Origin: Streptomyces candidus
Lineage (GTDB): Bacteria; Actinomycetota; Actinomycetes; Streptomycetales; Streptomycetaceae
Assembly: GCF_014207445.1 (NCBI RefSeq)
Contig: NZ_JACHEM010000011.1
Location: 1 to 64,000, forward strand
Direction of reading: 5' to 3'
DNA: 64,000 nt
Positions 8,153-18,866 of this stretch are shown here, piece after piece (position 1 is the stretch's first letter; each line of letters opens with the position of its first letter). The position numbers and the translations under genes are program-made. Under the pieces are notes generated by a model. The model saw nothing but the letters and a program-made list of their open reading frames with translations, was not told the origin of the DNA and did not search any database.

Positions 8153-8758
8153 GTGAGAATCAGCGGCGACGGTACGGCGACGGGCGGGCCGTATCCGCTC
8201 GGCAGTTCGGCCGACCCCACAGCAAGTCAGCACCCCGTCACGGCGTCTCGTGCGGCCGAAGCGGCCGATACGGTCGGCTACCGGGGGCCCACCGCGTGCG
8301 CGGCTGCGGGCATCACCTACCGCCAACTGGACTACTGGGCGCGCACCGGGCTCGTCGAGCCGAGCGTGCGGCCCGCATACGGGTCTGGGACCCAGCGGCT
8401 CTACAGCTTCCGCGACGTGGTCGTGCTCAAGATCGTCAAGCGGTTCCTGGACACCGGGGTCGCACTGCAGAACATCCGGGCCGCGGTGCAGCACCTCCGG
8501 GCGCGGGGGTTCCAGGACCTGGAGCGGATGACGCTCATGAGCGACGGGGCGACGGTCTACGAGTGCCTGTCGCCGGACGAGGTCGTCAAGCTGCTCCAGG
8601 GTGGTCAGGGAATCTTCGGGATCGCCGTGGGCGTGGTGTGGCGGGACGTCGAGACGGCGTTGTCGCAACTGCACGGTGAGCGGGTCGACACCGGCGAGAC
8701 GCTGATCGGCAACAACCCGGGGGACGAGCTGGCCCGGCGGCGCAACAAGGCCGGATGA
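8153..8758 (+). CDS. MerR-family transcriptional regulator (Rv1830-like)
   Basis: Protein of 201 residues. After a 40-residue disordered leader comes a MerR helix-turn-helix: ACAAAGITYRQLDYWARTGL, the wing residues of GSGTQRLYSFRDVVVLKIVK, then a dimerisation helix (RAAVQHLRARGFQDL). There are no metal-site cysteines, so an organic ligand or protein partner is likely. It closes the conserved pgsA-to-MerR block; mycobacterial Rv1830 is the positional match. The GTG at 8153 is preceded by GGAGG at 8143-8147; an earlier in-frame start at 8075 precedes the promoter and is rejected. Confidence 0.88.
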   Translation: MRISGDGTATGGPYPLGSSADPTASQHPVTASRAAEAADTVGYRGPTACAAAGITYRQLDYWARTGLVEPSVRPAYGSGTQRLYSFRDVVVLKIVKRFLDTGVALQNIRAAVQHLRARGFQDLERMTLMSDGATVYECLSPDEVVKLLQGGQGIFGIAVGVVWRDVETALSQLHGERVDTGETLIGNNPGDELARRRNKAG

Positions 8759-8904
8759 GACCGGTGGCGGCTGCTCGGCCGGGGCGCCGGGCGGCCCGTG
8801 CGAGGGCTGGACAGGGCAACCTACCCGGCCGGCCTGTGGCCGCGGTTGCCGGAGTGGGCGGCCGTTCCGGGCGATTGTCAGTGCCGTAGGGCAGCATCGT
8901 CGGT

Positions 8905-10443
8905 GTGAGAAGTGTGCCGACCGTTCTGCATCTCGACATGGATGCCTTCTACGCCGCGGCGGAGCAGGCGGCGAAGCCCAGCCTGCGCGGGAAGCCGGTC
9001 GTGGTGGGCGGTCTCGGGCCTCGCGGAGTGGTCGCCACCGCCTCGTACGAGGCGAGGCGCTTCGGGGTGCACTCGGCGATGCCGATGGCGCAGGCGCGGA
9101 GGCTGGCGCCCAACGCGGCCTATCTGATGCCGCGCTTCGCCCTGTACCGGGCCGTCAGCGACCAGGTCATGGAACTGCTGGGACGACTGTCCCCGCTGGT
9201 CGAGCCGCTGAGTCTGGATGAGGCCTTCGTGGACCTGGAGGCGGGCGGGTCGGCAGACGACGCGGCGTCTGCGCGCGCCGTGGGGGAACGCCTTCGCAAG
9301 GACATTCGCGCGGTCACGGGACTGAGCGCGTCGGTCGGGCTCGCCGGTTCCAAGATGCTGGCGAAGATCGCTTCCGAGCGTGCGAAACCGGACGGGCTGG
9401 TCCTCATCGAGCCGGGCACGGAGAGAGAACTGCTGGCGCCCGAGCCCGTACGGATTCTGCCGGGGGTCGGGCCGGCCACCGCGGACCATCTGCGGCGGGC
9501 CGGGATGACGACAGTGGCGGACCTGGCGTCGGCCGGAGAGGACGAGCTGGTACGGCTGCTGGGGAAGGCGCACGGCGTGTCGCTGTACCGGATGGCGCGA
9601 GGGATCGACGACCGGCCGGTGGTGGCGGAGCGGGACGCGAAATCGGTGTCGGTCGAGGACACCTTCGACGTGGACCTGCACGACCGGGTGCGGGTGCGGA
9701 GCGAGGTGGAGCGCCTGGCCGAGCGGTGCGTGCAGCGGCTGCGGGAGGCGGGCCGGTCGGGGCGGACCGTGGTGCTCAAAGTGCGGCGGTTCGACTTCTC
9801 GACGCTGACGCGGTCGGAGACCCTGCGGGGGCCCACGGACGACCCCGGGGTGGTACGGGAGGCCGCGGCGCGGCTCCTGGAGGGCGTGGACACCACGGGC
9901 GGGGTGCGGCTGCTGGGGGTCGGCGTGACAGGACTGGCGGACTTCACCCAGGAGGACCTCTTCGCGCAGGCGGCGCGCGAGGCGGCGGACGGTGAGCGGG
10001 CGACGGAGACAGAGACGCGGACGGGGCGGTCGGTGGGGGCCGTACGGGGGGTGGAGGGGGAACCGGGGAACGATGCCGAAGGGGAGCCCTCGCGGGAAGG
10101 AACGTGGGGTCCCGTGGGACCGGAGGGTGCGGAGCGGGAGGAAGCGGCGGGCACCCGGGGGCGTTCCGGCGGGGACGGGGCGGGCCCTGGTCCCCCTGTG
10201 CCGGTGGCCGCTCGGAGGGATGCGGCCCAGGAGGAGGTGCCCGAGCGCCGGTGGTATGCGGGGCAGGACGTGCGGCACGCGGTGTACGGGGCGGGTTGGG
10301 TGCAGGGGAGCGGAGTGGGGCGGGTGACGGTGCGGTTCGAGGAACCGGGGTCGGTGGGGCCGGGGCGGGTGCGGACCTTTCGGGTGGACGATGTGGAGTT
10401 GGAGGTGGGGGAGCCGTTGCCGTTGGTCGGGGAAGAGGGGTGA
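8905..10443 (+). CDS. dinB: DNA polymerase IV (DinB) with Tudor-like C-terminal extension
   Basis: Y-family translesion polymerase of 512 residues. Catalytic acidic residues are present in LDMDAFYA (D11, D13) and SLDEAFVD (D105, E106). A helix-hairpin-helix region (ILPGVGPATADHL) and the little-finger domain follow to about residue 355. Then comes about 90 residues of Gly/Glu/Arg-rich linker and a final domain of about 60 residues (GQDVRHAVYGAGWVQG, then RVTVRFEEPG). That domain resembles the Tudor-like tail of UvrD/PcrA helicases. Usual Pol IV length is about 350-410 residues. The GTG at 8905 has a TAGGGC hexamer at 8886-8891, which would leave a very short leader. Confidence 0.93.
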   Translation: MRSVPTVLHLDMDAFYAAAEQAAKPSLRGKPVVVGGLGPRGVVATASYEARRFGVHSAMPMAQARRLAPNAAYLMPRFALYRAVSDQVMELLGRLSPLVEPLSLDEAFVDLEAGGSADDAASARAVGERLRKDIRAVTGLSASVGLAGSKMLAKIASERAKPDGLVLIEPGTERELLAPEPVRILPGVGPATADHLRRAGMTTVADLASAGEDELVRLLGKAHGVSLYRMARGIDDRPVVAERDAKSVSVEDTFDVDLHDRVRVRSEVERLAERCVQRLREAGRSGRTVVLKVRRFDFSTLTRSETLRGPTDDPGVVREAAARLLEGVDTTGGVRLLGVGVTGLADFTQEDLFAQAAREAADGERATETETRTGRSVGAVRGVEGEPGNDAEGEPSREGTWGPVGPEGAEREEAAGTRGRSGGDGAGPGPPVPVAARRDAAQEEVPERRWYAGQDVRHAVYGAGWVQGSGVGRVTVRFEEPGSVGPGRVRTFRVDDVELEVGEPLPLVGEEG

Positions 10444-10621
10444 GGGGGCTCCGCGGGGGCTCCGGGGACGAGCGGCCGGTGCGACGAGGGTGGGTGGTGG
10501 CGCGCGGGGGTGGGGCGGAACGTTCTGGGTGGGGCCGCCCCCTTGCCCGCCCGTTCCGCCCCTGGGGGCGGCCCCGTTGCCCACGGCGGCTCCTGTGGGG
10601 CGGCGGGTTGTCGGCCAGGGG

Positions 10622-10990
10622 TCAGGGGGTTTCGTTGGCCAGGGTGCCGAAGTCCTGGTCGGGGGGCGCGGGAGCGGCGCTCGTGTGCAGGCCGTAGTGG
10701 CGGTAGAGCTGAAGCTCCTGTTCGGGGGAGAGGTGGCGGCCCACGCCGAAGTCGGGGGCGTCCTTGATCAGGGCCTTGTCGAACGGGACGCGAAGGGTGT
10801 TGTCCACCAGGTCGCTCGGTTCCAAGGGCACGAAGGCGTCCCTGCTGAAGAGGCCGGTGCGGACGGCGGCCCACTCCGGGACGCCGGTGGCATCGTCCAG
10901 GTAGACCTCGTCCACTGTTCCGATCTTGGCGCCGTTGCGGTCGAGTGCCTTGCGGCCGATCAGGCTGCGCGGATCGATGTCGGTCTGCAC
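10622..10990 (-). CDS. PRC-barrel domain protein
   Basis: Protein of 122 residues. The first 75 residues form a PRC-barrel (LIGRKALDRNGAKIGTVDEVYLDD), a fold that binds proteins, RNA or nucleotides and is frequent in streptomycete stress proteins. The C-terminus has a Tyr/His-rich stretch (LQLYRHYGLH). The GTG at 10990 is preceded on the minus strand by GGAGGGACC, a good ribosome site. A longer in-frame extension upstream runs into the glycine riboswitch and is rejected. It is divergent from gcvP. Confidence 0.88.
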   Translation of the reverse strand: MQTDIDPRSLIGRKALDRNGAKIGTVDEVYLDDATGVPEWAAVRTGLFSRDAFVPLEPSDLVDNTLRVPFDKALIKDAPDFGVGRHLSPEQELQLYRHYGLHTSAAPAPPDQDFGTLANETP

Positions 10991-11096
10991 GGTCCCTCCA
11001 ACTGGTCGCCACTCCTGCTCGAACCCCCGTAAAGCACTACGAAAGAGCAGTTTTGAGAGCCTGGCCACTCGAGGGACCGGGAAGAGAGCGCGCTGG

Positions 11097-11102
11097 TAGG
11101 CT
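11097..11102 (+). promoter_or_regulatory. Candidate -10 element upstream of the glycine riboswitch
   Basis: TAGGCT matches the streptomycete -10 pattern TAnnnT and would start transcription near 11109, just before the aptamers. No convincing -35 hexamer lies 16-18 bases upstream, so support is weak. Confidence 0.35.
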
Positions 11103-11121
11103 GGCGACGGCTGCTGACCCC

Positions 11122-11345
11122 GTGCGGGAGAGTCCTCCGGTGCGATGCCCGGAGGCGCCGAAGGAGCAACTCCTCCCCGGAATCTCTCAGGCCCCTGTAC
11201 CGCACGGACGAGGTCACTCTGGAAAGCAGGACGGGTGACGGACACGGCGTATGCCGGTGCGTGATCCGGCCTCACCGACGGTGAAAATCGGGGCGTCGAC
11301 CGTGACGTTCCGGTGAAGCTCTCAGGTTGAGATGACAGAGGGGGA
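11122..11345 (+). promoter_or_regulatory. Tandem glycine riboswitch controlling gcvP
   Basis: Two consecutive glycine aptamers. The first (about 11122-11228) has GCGGGAGAG, CGCCGAAGGAGCAA and AATCTCTCAGG. The second (about 11232-11345) has ACGGTGAAAATC, GAAGCTCTCAGG and GACAGAGGGGGA. These are the family's conserved core blocks in the right order, and the downstream gene is the glycine cleavage P protein, the classical target. Glycine binding normally turns expression on. The 66 bases between the second aptamer and the gcvP ATG hold the ribosome site (AGGAGG, 11397-11402), so control may be at transcription or translation. Boundaries are approximate. Confidence 0.92.
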
Positions 11346-11411
11346 GGCCGTCCGGGTACCCGTGCCGTGGTACCCCTCGCAGGTCGTGTCAGACCAGGAG
11401 GCCTTCCGCAG

Positions 11412-14297
<2,886 letters not shown>

Positions 14298-14311
14298 CGG
14301 TCGGCATGCGT

Positions 14312-14349
14312 GGGGGCCGGTTCGGAGTGGAAGCTCCGGGCCGGCCCCT
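14312..14349 (+). terminator. Hairpin terminator after gcvP
   Basis: GGGGCCGG (14313-14320) pairs with CCGGCCCC (14341-14348), with an inner CGGAG/CTCCG stem (14323-14327 and 14334-14338). It begins 15 bases after the gcvP stop and is followed only by TTG, not a T run. Confidence 0.6.
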
Positions 14350-14394
14350 TGTCGTACGTAGGGTGTCGTGCGGTGCGTGTGCGAAGTGGTGCTC

Positions 14395-14592
14395 CTACGC
14401 GGCCTGGGCCACGTCGAGCGGGCGGTGCGGGGCGATGATCTGCCCGTTGGGGAGCAGTTCGCCGGTGTCCTCGAAGAGGAGGACGCCGTTGCACAGCAGG
14501 CTCCAGCCCTGCTCCGGGTGGTGCGCCATCGGATGGGCGGCCTCCCGGTCGGCGGATTCGGCGGACGGGCAGGGTGGTTGGTGCTGGCACAT
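14395..14592 (-). CDS. DUF5999 family small protein
   Basis: Protein of 65 residues beginning MCQHQPPCPSA and containing HPEQGWSLLCNGVLLFEDTG, a sequence I recognise as the small conserved Streptomyces family DUF5999. Three cysteines and several histidines near the N-terminus could bind metal, but this is a guess. The start is set by the conserved MCQHQP; an in-frame extension of 20 residues upstream has no family support. Function unknown. Confidence 0.85.
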   Translation of the reverse strand: MCQHQPPCPSAESADREAAHPMAHHPEQGWSLLCNGVLLFEDTGELLPNGQIIAPHRPLDVAQAA

Positions 14593-14900
14593 GGCAGGGT
14601 TCTTTCGCTGCGTGGTGGTGAATGTGGTCCTGCGGCTTGAATCGGTGTTCACGGCCGCCCCCGTATCAGTTGGTCCGGTCCCAGTGTTGCCCCACGGGCG
14701 TCTTTCCGCAGGGATTTCACGGCAGCACTTCTCATTGGTTGAGGACGCGTCACCCGTGCGAGCGGTTCAGCTCAACTGCCCCCTCTCTTCGGGTGGTTCG
14801 AGGTGACCCAGGGGGACTAGTCCGGATGGGTCAGGTGGCACGGCGGCGCCCCGCGGCCGGGTGGACGGAAGCGGGGCGCCGGGAACCTGTGCCGGGTGTG
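14593..14900. other. Intergenic region, 308 bases, no gene seen
   Basis: The minus-strand half nearest the DUF5999 gene should hold its promoter, but no clear -35/-10 pair was found. The part near 14780-14820 is a run of C and G blocks that may end transcription of neighbouring genes. No convincing coding frame. Confidence 0.5.
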
Positions 14901-15497
14901 TCAGGCGGGCTGGCCGAGGAGCGGAGCCGCGGGGGCCGGACGGACCCGCAGGGTCAGTACGGGCAACAGGTCGGCGACCGTGCAGGGTCGGTGCGCGGCG
15001 ATGCCGGGCGGTGCCGGGGCAAGTGGGATCAGGACGTCCGAGGGGGCGGGCCCGTCGGTGTCGGTGTCGGACGTGGGGTCGCCGTGAAGCCACAGCGTCA
15101 GCATGTACAGGGCGGGGATGGACAGCAGGCGGGGCTGGTAGCCGGCCGTCATGGTCTCGGCCTGGCGCAGCGCACGTTCGGTGGAGCTCAGATAGGGGCC
15201 CTCGAAGAAATGGGAGAAGGTCCAGCCGTCAGGGGTGAGCACGGTGTCGGCGGCGGCAACCGCGAGGTCACCGCTGCGGATCAGGAAGCGCCAGCCGGTC
15301 AGGCGGGTGCGCGGCGGCCGGTCACCGGTGGCGATCTGGTCCCACACGTGGACGGGCAGTGGGAGTTCGGGGGTCAGGGGACCCGACAGGGAACGGAGGG
15401 CCGGGGTGCGGGCGTCGCGCACGGCGGTGGGGGAGCCGAGTGCTGCGAGGACGCTGCGCAGGGCAGGCGCGGGAGCCGGGGGTACGTGCAGCGGCAT
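14901..15497 (-). CDS. Conserved hypothetical protein
   Basis: Protein of 198 residues, not recognised. It is globular in composition: Pro/Ala-rich N-terminus, a central part with aromatic residues (TGWRFLIRSGDLAVAAADTV, then GWTFSHFFEGPYLSS) and a C-terminal Ala/Pro tail. No signal peptide or membrane helix. GC3 pattern on the minus strand supports real coding. The ATG at 15497 is chosen because GAGAGG precedes it; an ATG 13 codons upstream (15536) is possible. The neighbour is a small DUF5999 gene in the same orientation. Confidence 0.65.
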   Translation of the reverse strand: MPLHVPPAPAPALRSVLAALGSPTAVRDARTPALRSLSGPLTPELPLPVHVWDQIATGDRPPRTRLTGWRFLIRSGDLAVAAADTVLTPDGWTFSHFFEGPYLSSTERALRQAETMTAGYQPRLLSIPALYMLTLWLHGDPTSDTDTDGPAPSDVLIPLAPAPPGIAAHRPCTVADLLPVLTLRVRPAPAAPLLGQPA

Positions 15498-15748
15498 GAT
15501 GGGTCGCCTCTCGCTCGGGGAGACACGGTGATGCATGGGCGGTGCGGACGTCGCTGTCAGCGTTGCGGGGCTGGAGGGCCTTGGGCGATGGCCTGGCGTC
15601 AACTCTCTGCCTCGTTTTGCGGAGTTTATACGACACGTGTTCACACGGTGTTTCCGCTAGCTGCCGCGGATATTGCCGACAAGGCGGTATTCGGCCCTGT
15701 AGGGAAGGGGCGCCGTGAGGGAAATGAGCCGTTTGGGTAGGGAAATCT

Positions 15749-15766
15749 ACGTCCATTCACGGACGT
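15749..15766. repeat. Inverted repeat, possible operator
   Basis: ACGTCC (15749-15754) and GGACGT (15761-15766) are perfect inverted arms around six bases. The size suits a dimeric repressor site. Owner unknown. Confidence 0.4.
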
Positions 15767-15807
15767 TTTCCGCAAGGCCGGTCGGCTGGAACTCGTCGGC
15801 GTTTGTC

Positions 15808-15827
15808 ACCACCCTCGCGAAGGTGGT
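15808..15827. repeat. 20-base near-perfect palindrome, possible operator
   Basis: Nine of ten base pairs match around the centre of ACCACCCTCGCGAAGGTGGT; the single mismatch is 15814 against 15821. It lies 177 bases upstream of the ligase gene. No regulator gene is adjacent. Confidence 0.4.
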
Positions 15828-16003
15828 ACCTGCGGTTTGCGGCATGCCCGGGGAATGTGCCCGACGTAATCTGCGTCGAGAGTACTGCGTACCGGGCGCG
15901 GGCGGGGCGTTATGGATCTGTCGCCCGGGGCATCATCGACCGTGAACCACAGGACGCAGCGGCCGTTGCCGCGGGCTCCCCCAGGTCTAGGAAGGACGCT
16001 CCG

Positions 16004-17512
16004 ATGGGCGAGAAGGTCGTGGCAGACGGATTCGATCTGTCGGACCGGCAGAGGTACCGGCGAAAGCTCCACGAGTGCCTGGAGGGACTTGGGAGGCTCT
16101 TGGACGAGAAGAGGTTCGACCGGCCGAAAAACCTCATGGGGCTGGAGATCGAGCTGAATCTCGCCGGGGTCGACGGGATGCCGAAGATGATGAATGCGGA
16201 GGTGCTGGAACGCATCGCGAGCCGTGATTTCCAGACCGAGCTGGGGATGTTCAACCTGGAGGTGAACATTGTTCCGCACCGGCTCGGCGGCCGGGTTCTC
16301 GACCAATTGGCGGAGGAACTGCGGACGGGGCTCGGCTATGCGCACCGCAAGGCAGCCGAGGTCGATGCGGGAATCGTGATGATCGGCATCCTGCCCACAC
16401 TCGGGCGGGACGATCTGGTGCACGCGAACCTCTCGGACGTGGACCGTTACGCCCTGCTGAACGATCAGATCGTGGCGGCCCGGGGCGAGCACTTCCAACT
16501 GGACATCGAAGGCGTCGAGCGCCTGAACTGCACGTCCGCCTCGATCGCACCGGAATCGGCGTGCACGTCCGTGCAGTTGCACCTTCAGGTGACACCGGGG
16601 CGGTTCGCCGACGTGTGGAACGCGGCGCAGGCGATCGCGGGCGTACAGATCGCGGTGGGGGCCAACGCCCCGTTCCTGTTCGGACAGGAACTGTGGCGGG
16701 AATCGCGCCCGCCGCTGTTCCTCCAGGCCACCGACACCCGGCCGCCCGAGCTCGTCGCGCAAGGCGTACGGCCGCGTACCTGGTTCGGCGAGAGGTGGGT
16801 GGACTCGGCCTACGAACTCTTCGAGGAGAACCTGCGCTACTTCCCCGCGCTGCTGCCGATCTGCGACGAGGAGGAGCCCCTGCGGGTGCTCGACGACGGT
16901 GGGGTGCCGTCCCTCCAGGAGCTGGTGCTGCACAACGGGACCGTCTACCGGTGGAACCGTCCGGTGTACGGGGTGGCCGACGGGGTGCCGCACCTGCGGG
17001 TGGAGAACCGGGTGCTGCCGGCCGGCCCGACGGTGACCGACGTGATCGCGAACGCCGCCTTCTACTACGGGCTGGTGCGGGCCCTGGCCGAGGACGCCAA
17101 ACCGGTGTGGCGGCGGATGGCGTTCGAGGACGCGGAGGCGAACTTCGACGCGGCCTGCCGACACGGGATCGACGCGGAGCTGGTGTGGCCGCGGGCAGGG
17201 CGCGGTGCGGGGACGCAGAAGGTGGCGGCGGTGAAGCTGGTACGCGACGAGCTGTTGCCGCTGGCGGCGGCGGGGCTGGACGCGTGGGGGGTGGAGGCGG
17301 CGGACCGGGACCGGTACCTGGGAGTGATCGAGGAGCGGTGCCGGCGGAAGGTGAACGGGGCTTCCTGGCAGGTGGACACGTACCACCGGGCGGTGGAGGC
17401 GGGGCTGGAGCGGGAAGCGGCTCTCGCGGCGATGACGCGGCGGTACGGGGAGCTGATGCGGGAGGGGGAGCCGGTGCATTTGTGGCCGGTGGGGTTTCCG
17501 GGGCAGGGGTGA
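16004..17512 (+). CDS. Glutamate-cysteine ligase family protein (GCS2-like)
   Basis: Protein of 502 residues. The N-terminal part reads as a carboxylate-amine ligase of the GCS2 group: LMGLEIELNLAGVDG (about residues 46-60), then FNLEVNIVPH and the LHLQV strand, which carry acidic metal-binding residues. The family joins glutamate to cysteine or another amine using ATP. Streptomycetes use mycothiol rather than glutathione, so the true substrate is open. Ergothioneine biosynthesis uses a related enzyme (EgtA) but no egt genes are adjacent. The ATG at 16004 follows GGAAGGA at 15990-15996. The gene is monocistronic. Confidence 0.8.
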   Translation: MGEKVVADGFDLSDRQRYRRKLHECLEGLGRLLDEKRFDRPKNLMGLEIELNLAGVDGMPKMMNAEVLERIASRDFQTELGMFNLEVNIVPHRLGGRVLDQLAEELRTGLGYAHRKAAEVDAGIVMIGILPTLGRDDLVHANLSDVDRYALLNDQIVAARGEHFQLDIEGVERLNCTSASIAPESACTSVQLHLQVTPGRFADVWNAAQAIAGVQIAVGANAPFLFGQELWRESRPPLFLQATDTRPPELVAQGVRPRTWFGERWVDSAYELFEENLRYFPALLPICDEEEPLRVLDDGGVPSLQELVLHNGTVYRWNRPVYGVADGVPHLRVENRVLPAGPTVTDVIANAAFYYGLVRALAEDAKPVWRRMAFEDAEANFDAACRHGIDAELVWPRAGRGAGTQKVAAVKLVRDELLPLAAAGLDAWGVEAADRDRYLGVIEERCRRKVNGASWQVDTYHRAVEAGLEREAALAAMTRRYGELMREGEPVHLWPVGFPGQG

Positions 17513-17911
17513 GGCTGCCGCTCGCGGTGAGGGGCCTCGGCGTGCGGGGCGGGGCTTCGGGGCGCTGAAGGGGTTGGGCGTTCGGAGGGGCTCGGCCGTG
17601 CGGTGAGGGGCATACGGAGGGGGGTTGGACCGTAGCGTACGGGGGGCGGCGTCCGGCGGGGGCTGCCCCTCGCCCACCACCCCCCGAGCGGCCCTGCTGC
17701 CAAGGGGCGTTGGGCCCGAGGGGCTGTGGGGGTAGGGCGTGGTCGGGTGCGTGGGTGGCTTGGGGCAAGCTGGGGTGTTGCTGCGCGCGACGTCCGGCCT
17801 GTCACGTGCGTCCTTCGTACCCCCCGGTCGTCATCCTTGTACCCCCGGTCGTCATCCTTGCGGTGCGGTGCGAGGCCGGTATGAGGCGGGACCACACAGT
17901 TGGAGGTTGGA
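17513..17911. other. GC-rich intergenic region, no gene seen
   Basis: About 400 bases. The first half is G-rich with no sustained codon bias in any frame. A short tandem repeat occurs at 17818-17860. The promoter of the CPBP protease gene should lie in the last 100 bases but no clear hexamers were found. Confidence 0.5.
17818..17860 (+). repeat. Two-copy 21-base direct repeat
   Basis: ACCCCCGGTCGTCATCCTTG occurs twice in tandem (second copy 17841-17860; the first has one extra C). It is about 50 bases upstream of the CPBP gene. It could be a regulator site or simple slippage. Confidence 0.6.
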
Positions 17912-18733
17912 GTGCAGGCGGATGCGGGGCGTGCGGCCGGTGGAACGCGCGAGGGGCCGGTTCCGCAGCCTGAACAGCCGCTGACCAGGCGGGTGTGGGG
18001 GACCGAGGTGGTCCTCGTGCTGGCGCTCTCGCTGGGCGCGAGCGCGGTGTCCGCCCTGATCAGCTTCATCGGCGCGCTGACGAAGCCGGGCGGGCTGAAG
18101 GACCAGGCGGCGAACCTGAACAGCTCGGCCGCCCCCGGGCGGCCGTGGCTGGATCTCGCCTGGCAGCTGTTCGGCATTTCGGCCGCACTGGTGCCGGTGG
18201 CGCTGGTGGCGCACTTCCTGCTCCGGGAAGGGAGCGGCCTGCGTGCGCTGGGGTTCGACGGGACGCGGCCGTGGTCCGACCTCGGCCGGGGGACGCTGGT
18301 CGCCGCGGGTATCGGGAGCGCGGGCCTGGCCTTCTACCTGGCCGCCAACGCGAGCGGGTTCAACCTGACGGTGGTGCCGGAGTCACTGCCGGAGGTGTGG
18401 TGGAAGTACCCGGTGCTGATTCTGTCGGCGGTGCAGAACTCCGTACTGGAGGAAGTCCTTGTCGTCGGCTATCTGCTGCGCAGGCTGGGGCAGTTGGGCT
18501 GGACTCCGATGGCGGCACTCGTGGCCAGTTCGGTGCTGAGGGGCTCGTACCACCTCTATCAGGGGGTGGGCGGCTTCATCGGGAACGTGGTGATGGGCGT
18601 CGTCTTCGTCCTGCTGTACCGGAAGTGGGGTCGCGTGGGGCCCTTGGTGGTGGCCCACGCGCTGCTCGACATCGGGGCCTTCGTGGGATACGCGGTGCTG
18701 GCAGGGAAGGTGGGGTGGCTGCCCACCCTCTGA
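17912..18733 (+). CDS. CPBP family membrane protease-like protein
   Basis: Integral membrane protein of 273 residues with about eight hydrophobic helices. The CPBP (Abi) motifs are present in order: a glutamate pair in NSVLEEVLVVGYLL, a histidine in RGSYHLYQG, and HALLD near the C-terminus. The usual arginine of motif EExxxRG is valine here, which may alter or abolish prenyl-protein-type peptidase activity. GTG 17912 follows GGAGG (17902-17906); a TTG at 17900 is also in frame. Convergent with the PhzF gene. Confidence 0.85.
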   Translation: MQADAGRAAGGTREGPVPQPEQPLTRRVWGTEVVLVLALSLGASAVSALISFIGALTKPGGLKDQAANLNSSAAPGRPWLDLAWQLFGISAALVPVALVAHFLLREGSGLRALGFDGTRPWSDLGRGTLVAAGIGSAGLAFYLAANASGFNLTVVPESLPEVWWKYPVLILSAVQNSVLEEVLVVGYLLRRLGQLGWTPMAALVASSVLRGSYHLYQGVGGFIGNVVMGVVFVLLYRKWGRVGPLVVAHALLDIGAFVGYAVLAGKVGWLPTL

Positions 18734-18866
18734 GGCACCGGGGGCTGGGTACGGGGGCCCGGGGCCCGCGCATGGCCGTAACGGTGGGGCGGGTATCCCT
18801 GGCAGCGCGGGCCGACGGCTCCGGCCGAGGGGTGTCCGGGGGGTGAGCCCTCCGGGTTCGGGCCCG

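Larger units (their letters stand above)
15498..16003. other. Long intergenic region with two palindromes
   Basis: About 500 bases, lower in GC than its surroundings around 15600-15760, between divergent genes. It holds an inverted repeat ACGTCC-N6-GGACGT (15749-15766) and a 20-base near-perfect palindrome (15808-15827). No conserved coding frame was found. A regulatory region for the ligase gene on the right and the hypothetical gene on the left is the simplest reading. Confidence 0.5.

Noticed and set aside
8875..8904. TAGGGC before dinB as evidence of a leaderless start
   Set aside because: The distance to GTG 8905 is 14 bases, too long for leaderless and too short for a clear ribosome site, so no call was made.
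14767..15093. Extra minus-strand frame over the start of the hypothetical gene at 14901
   Set aside because: It overlaps the better-supported 198-residue frame and has Pro/Arg-rich shadow composition.
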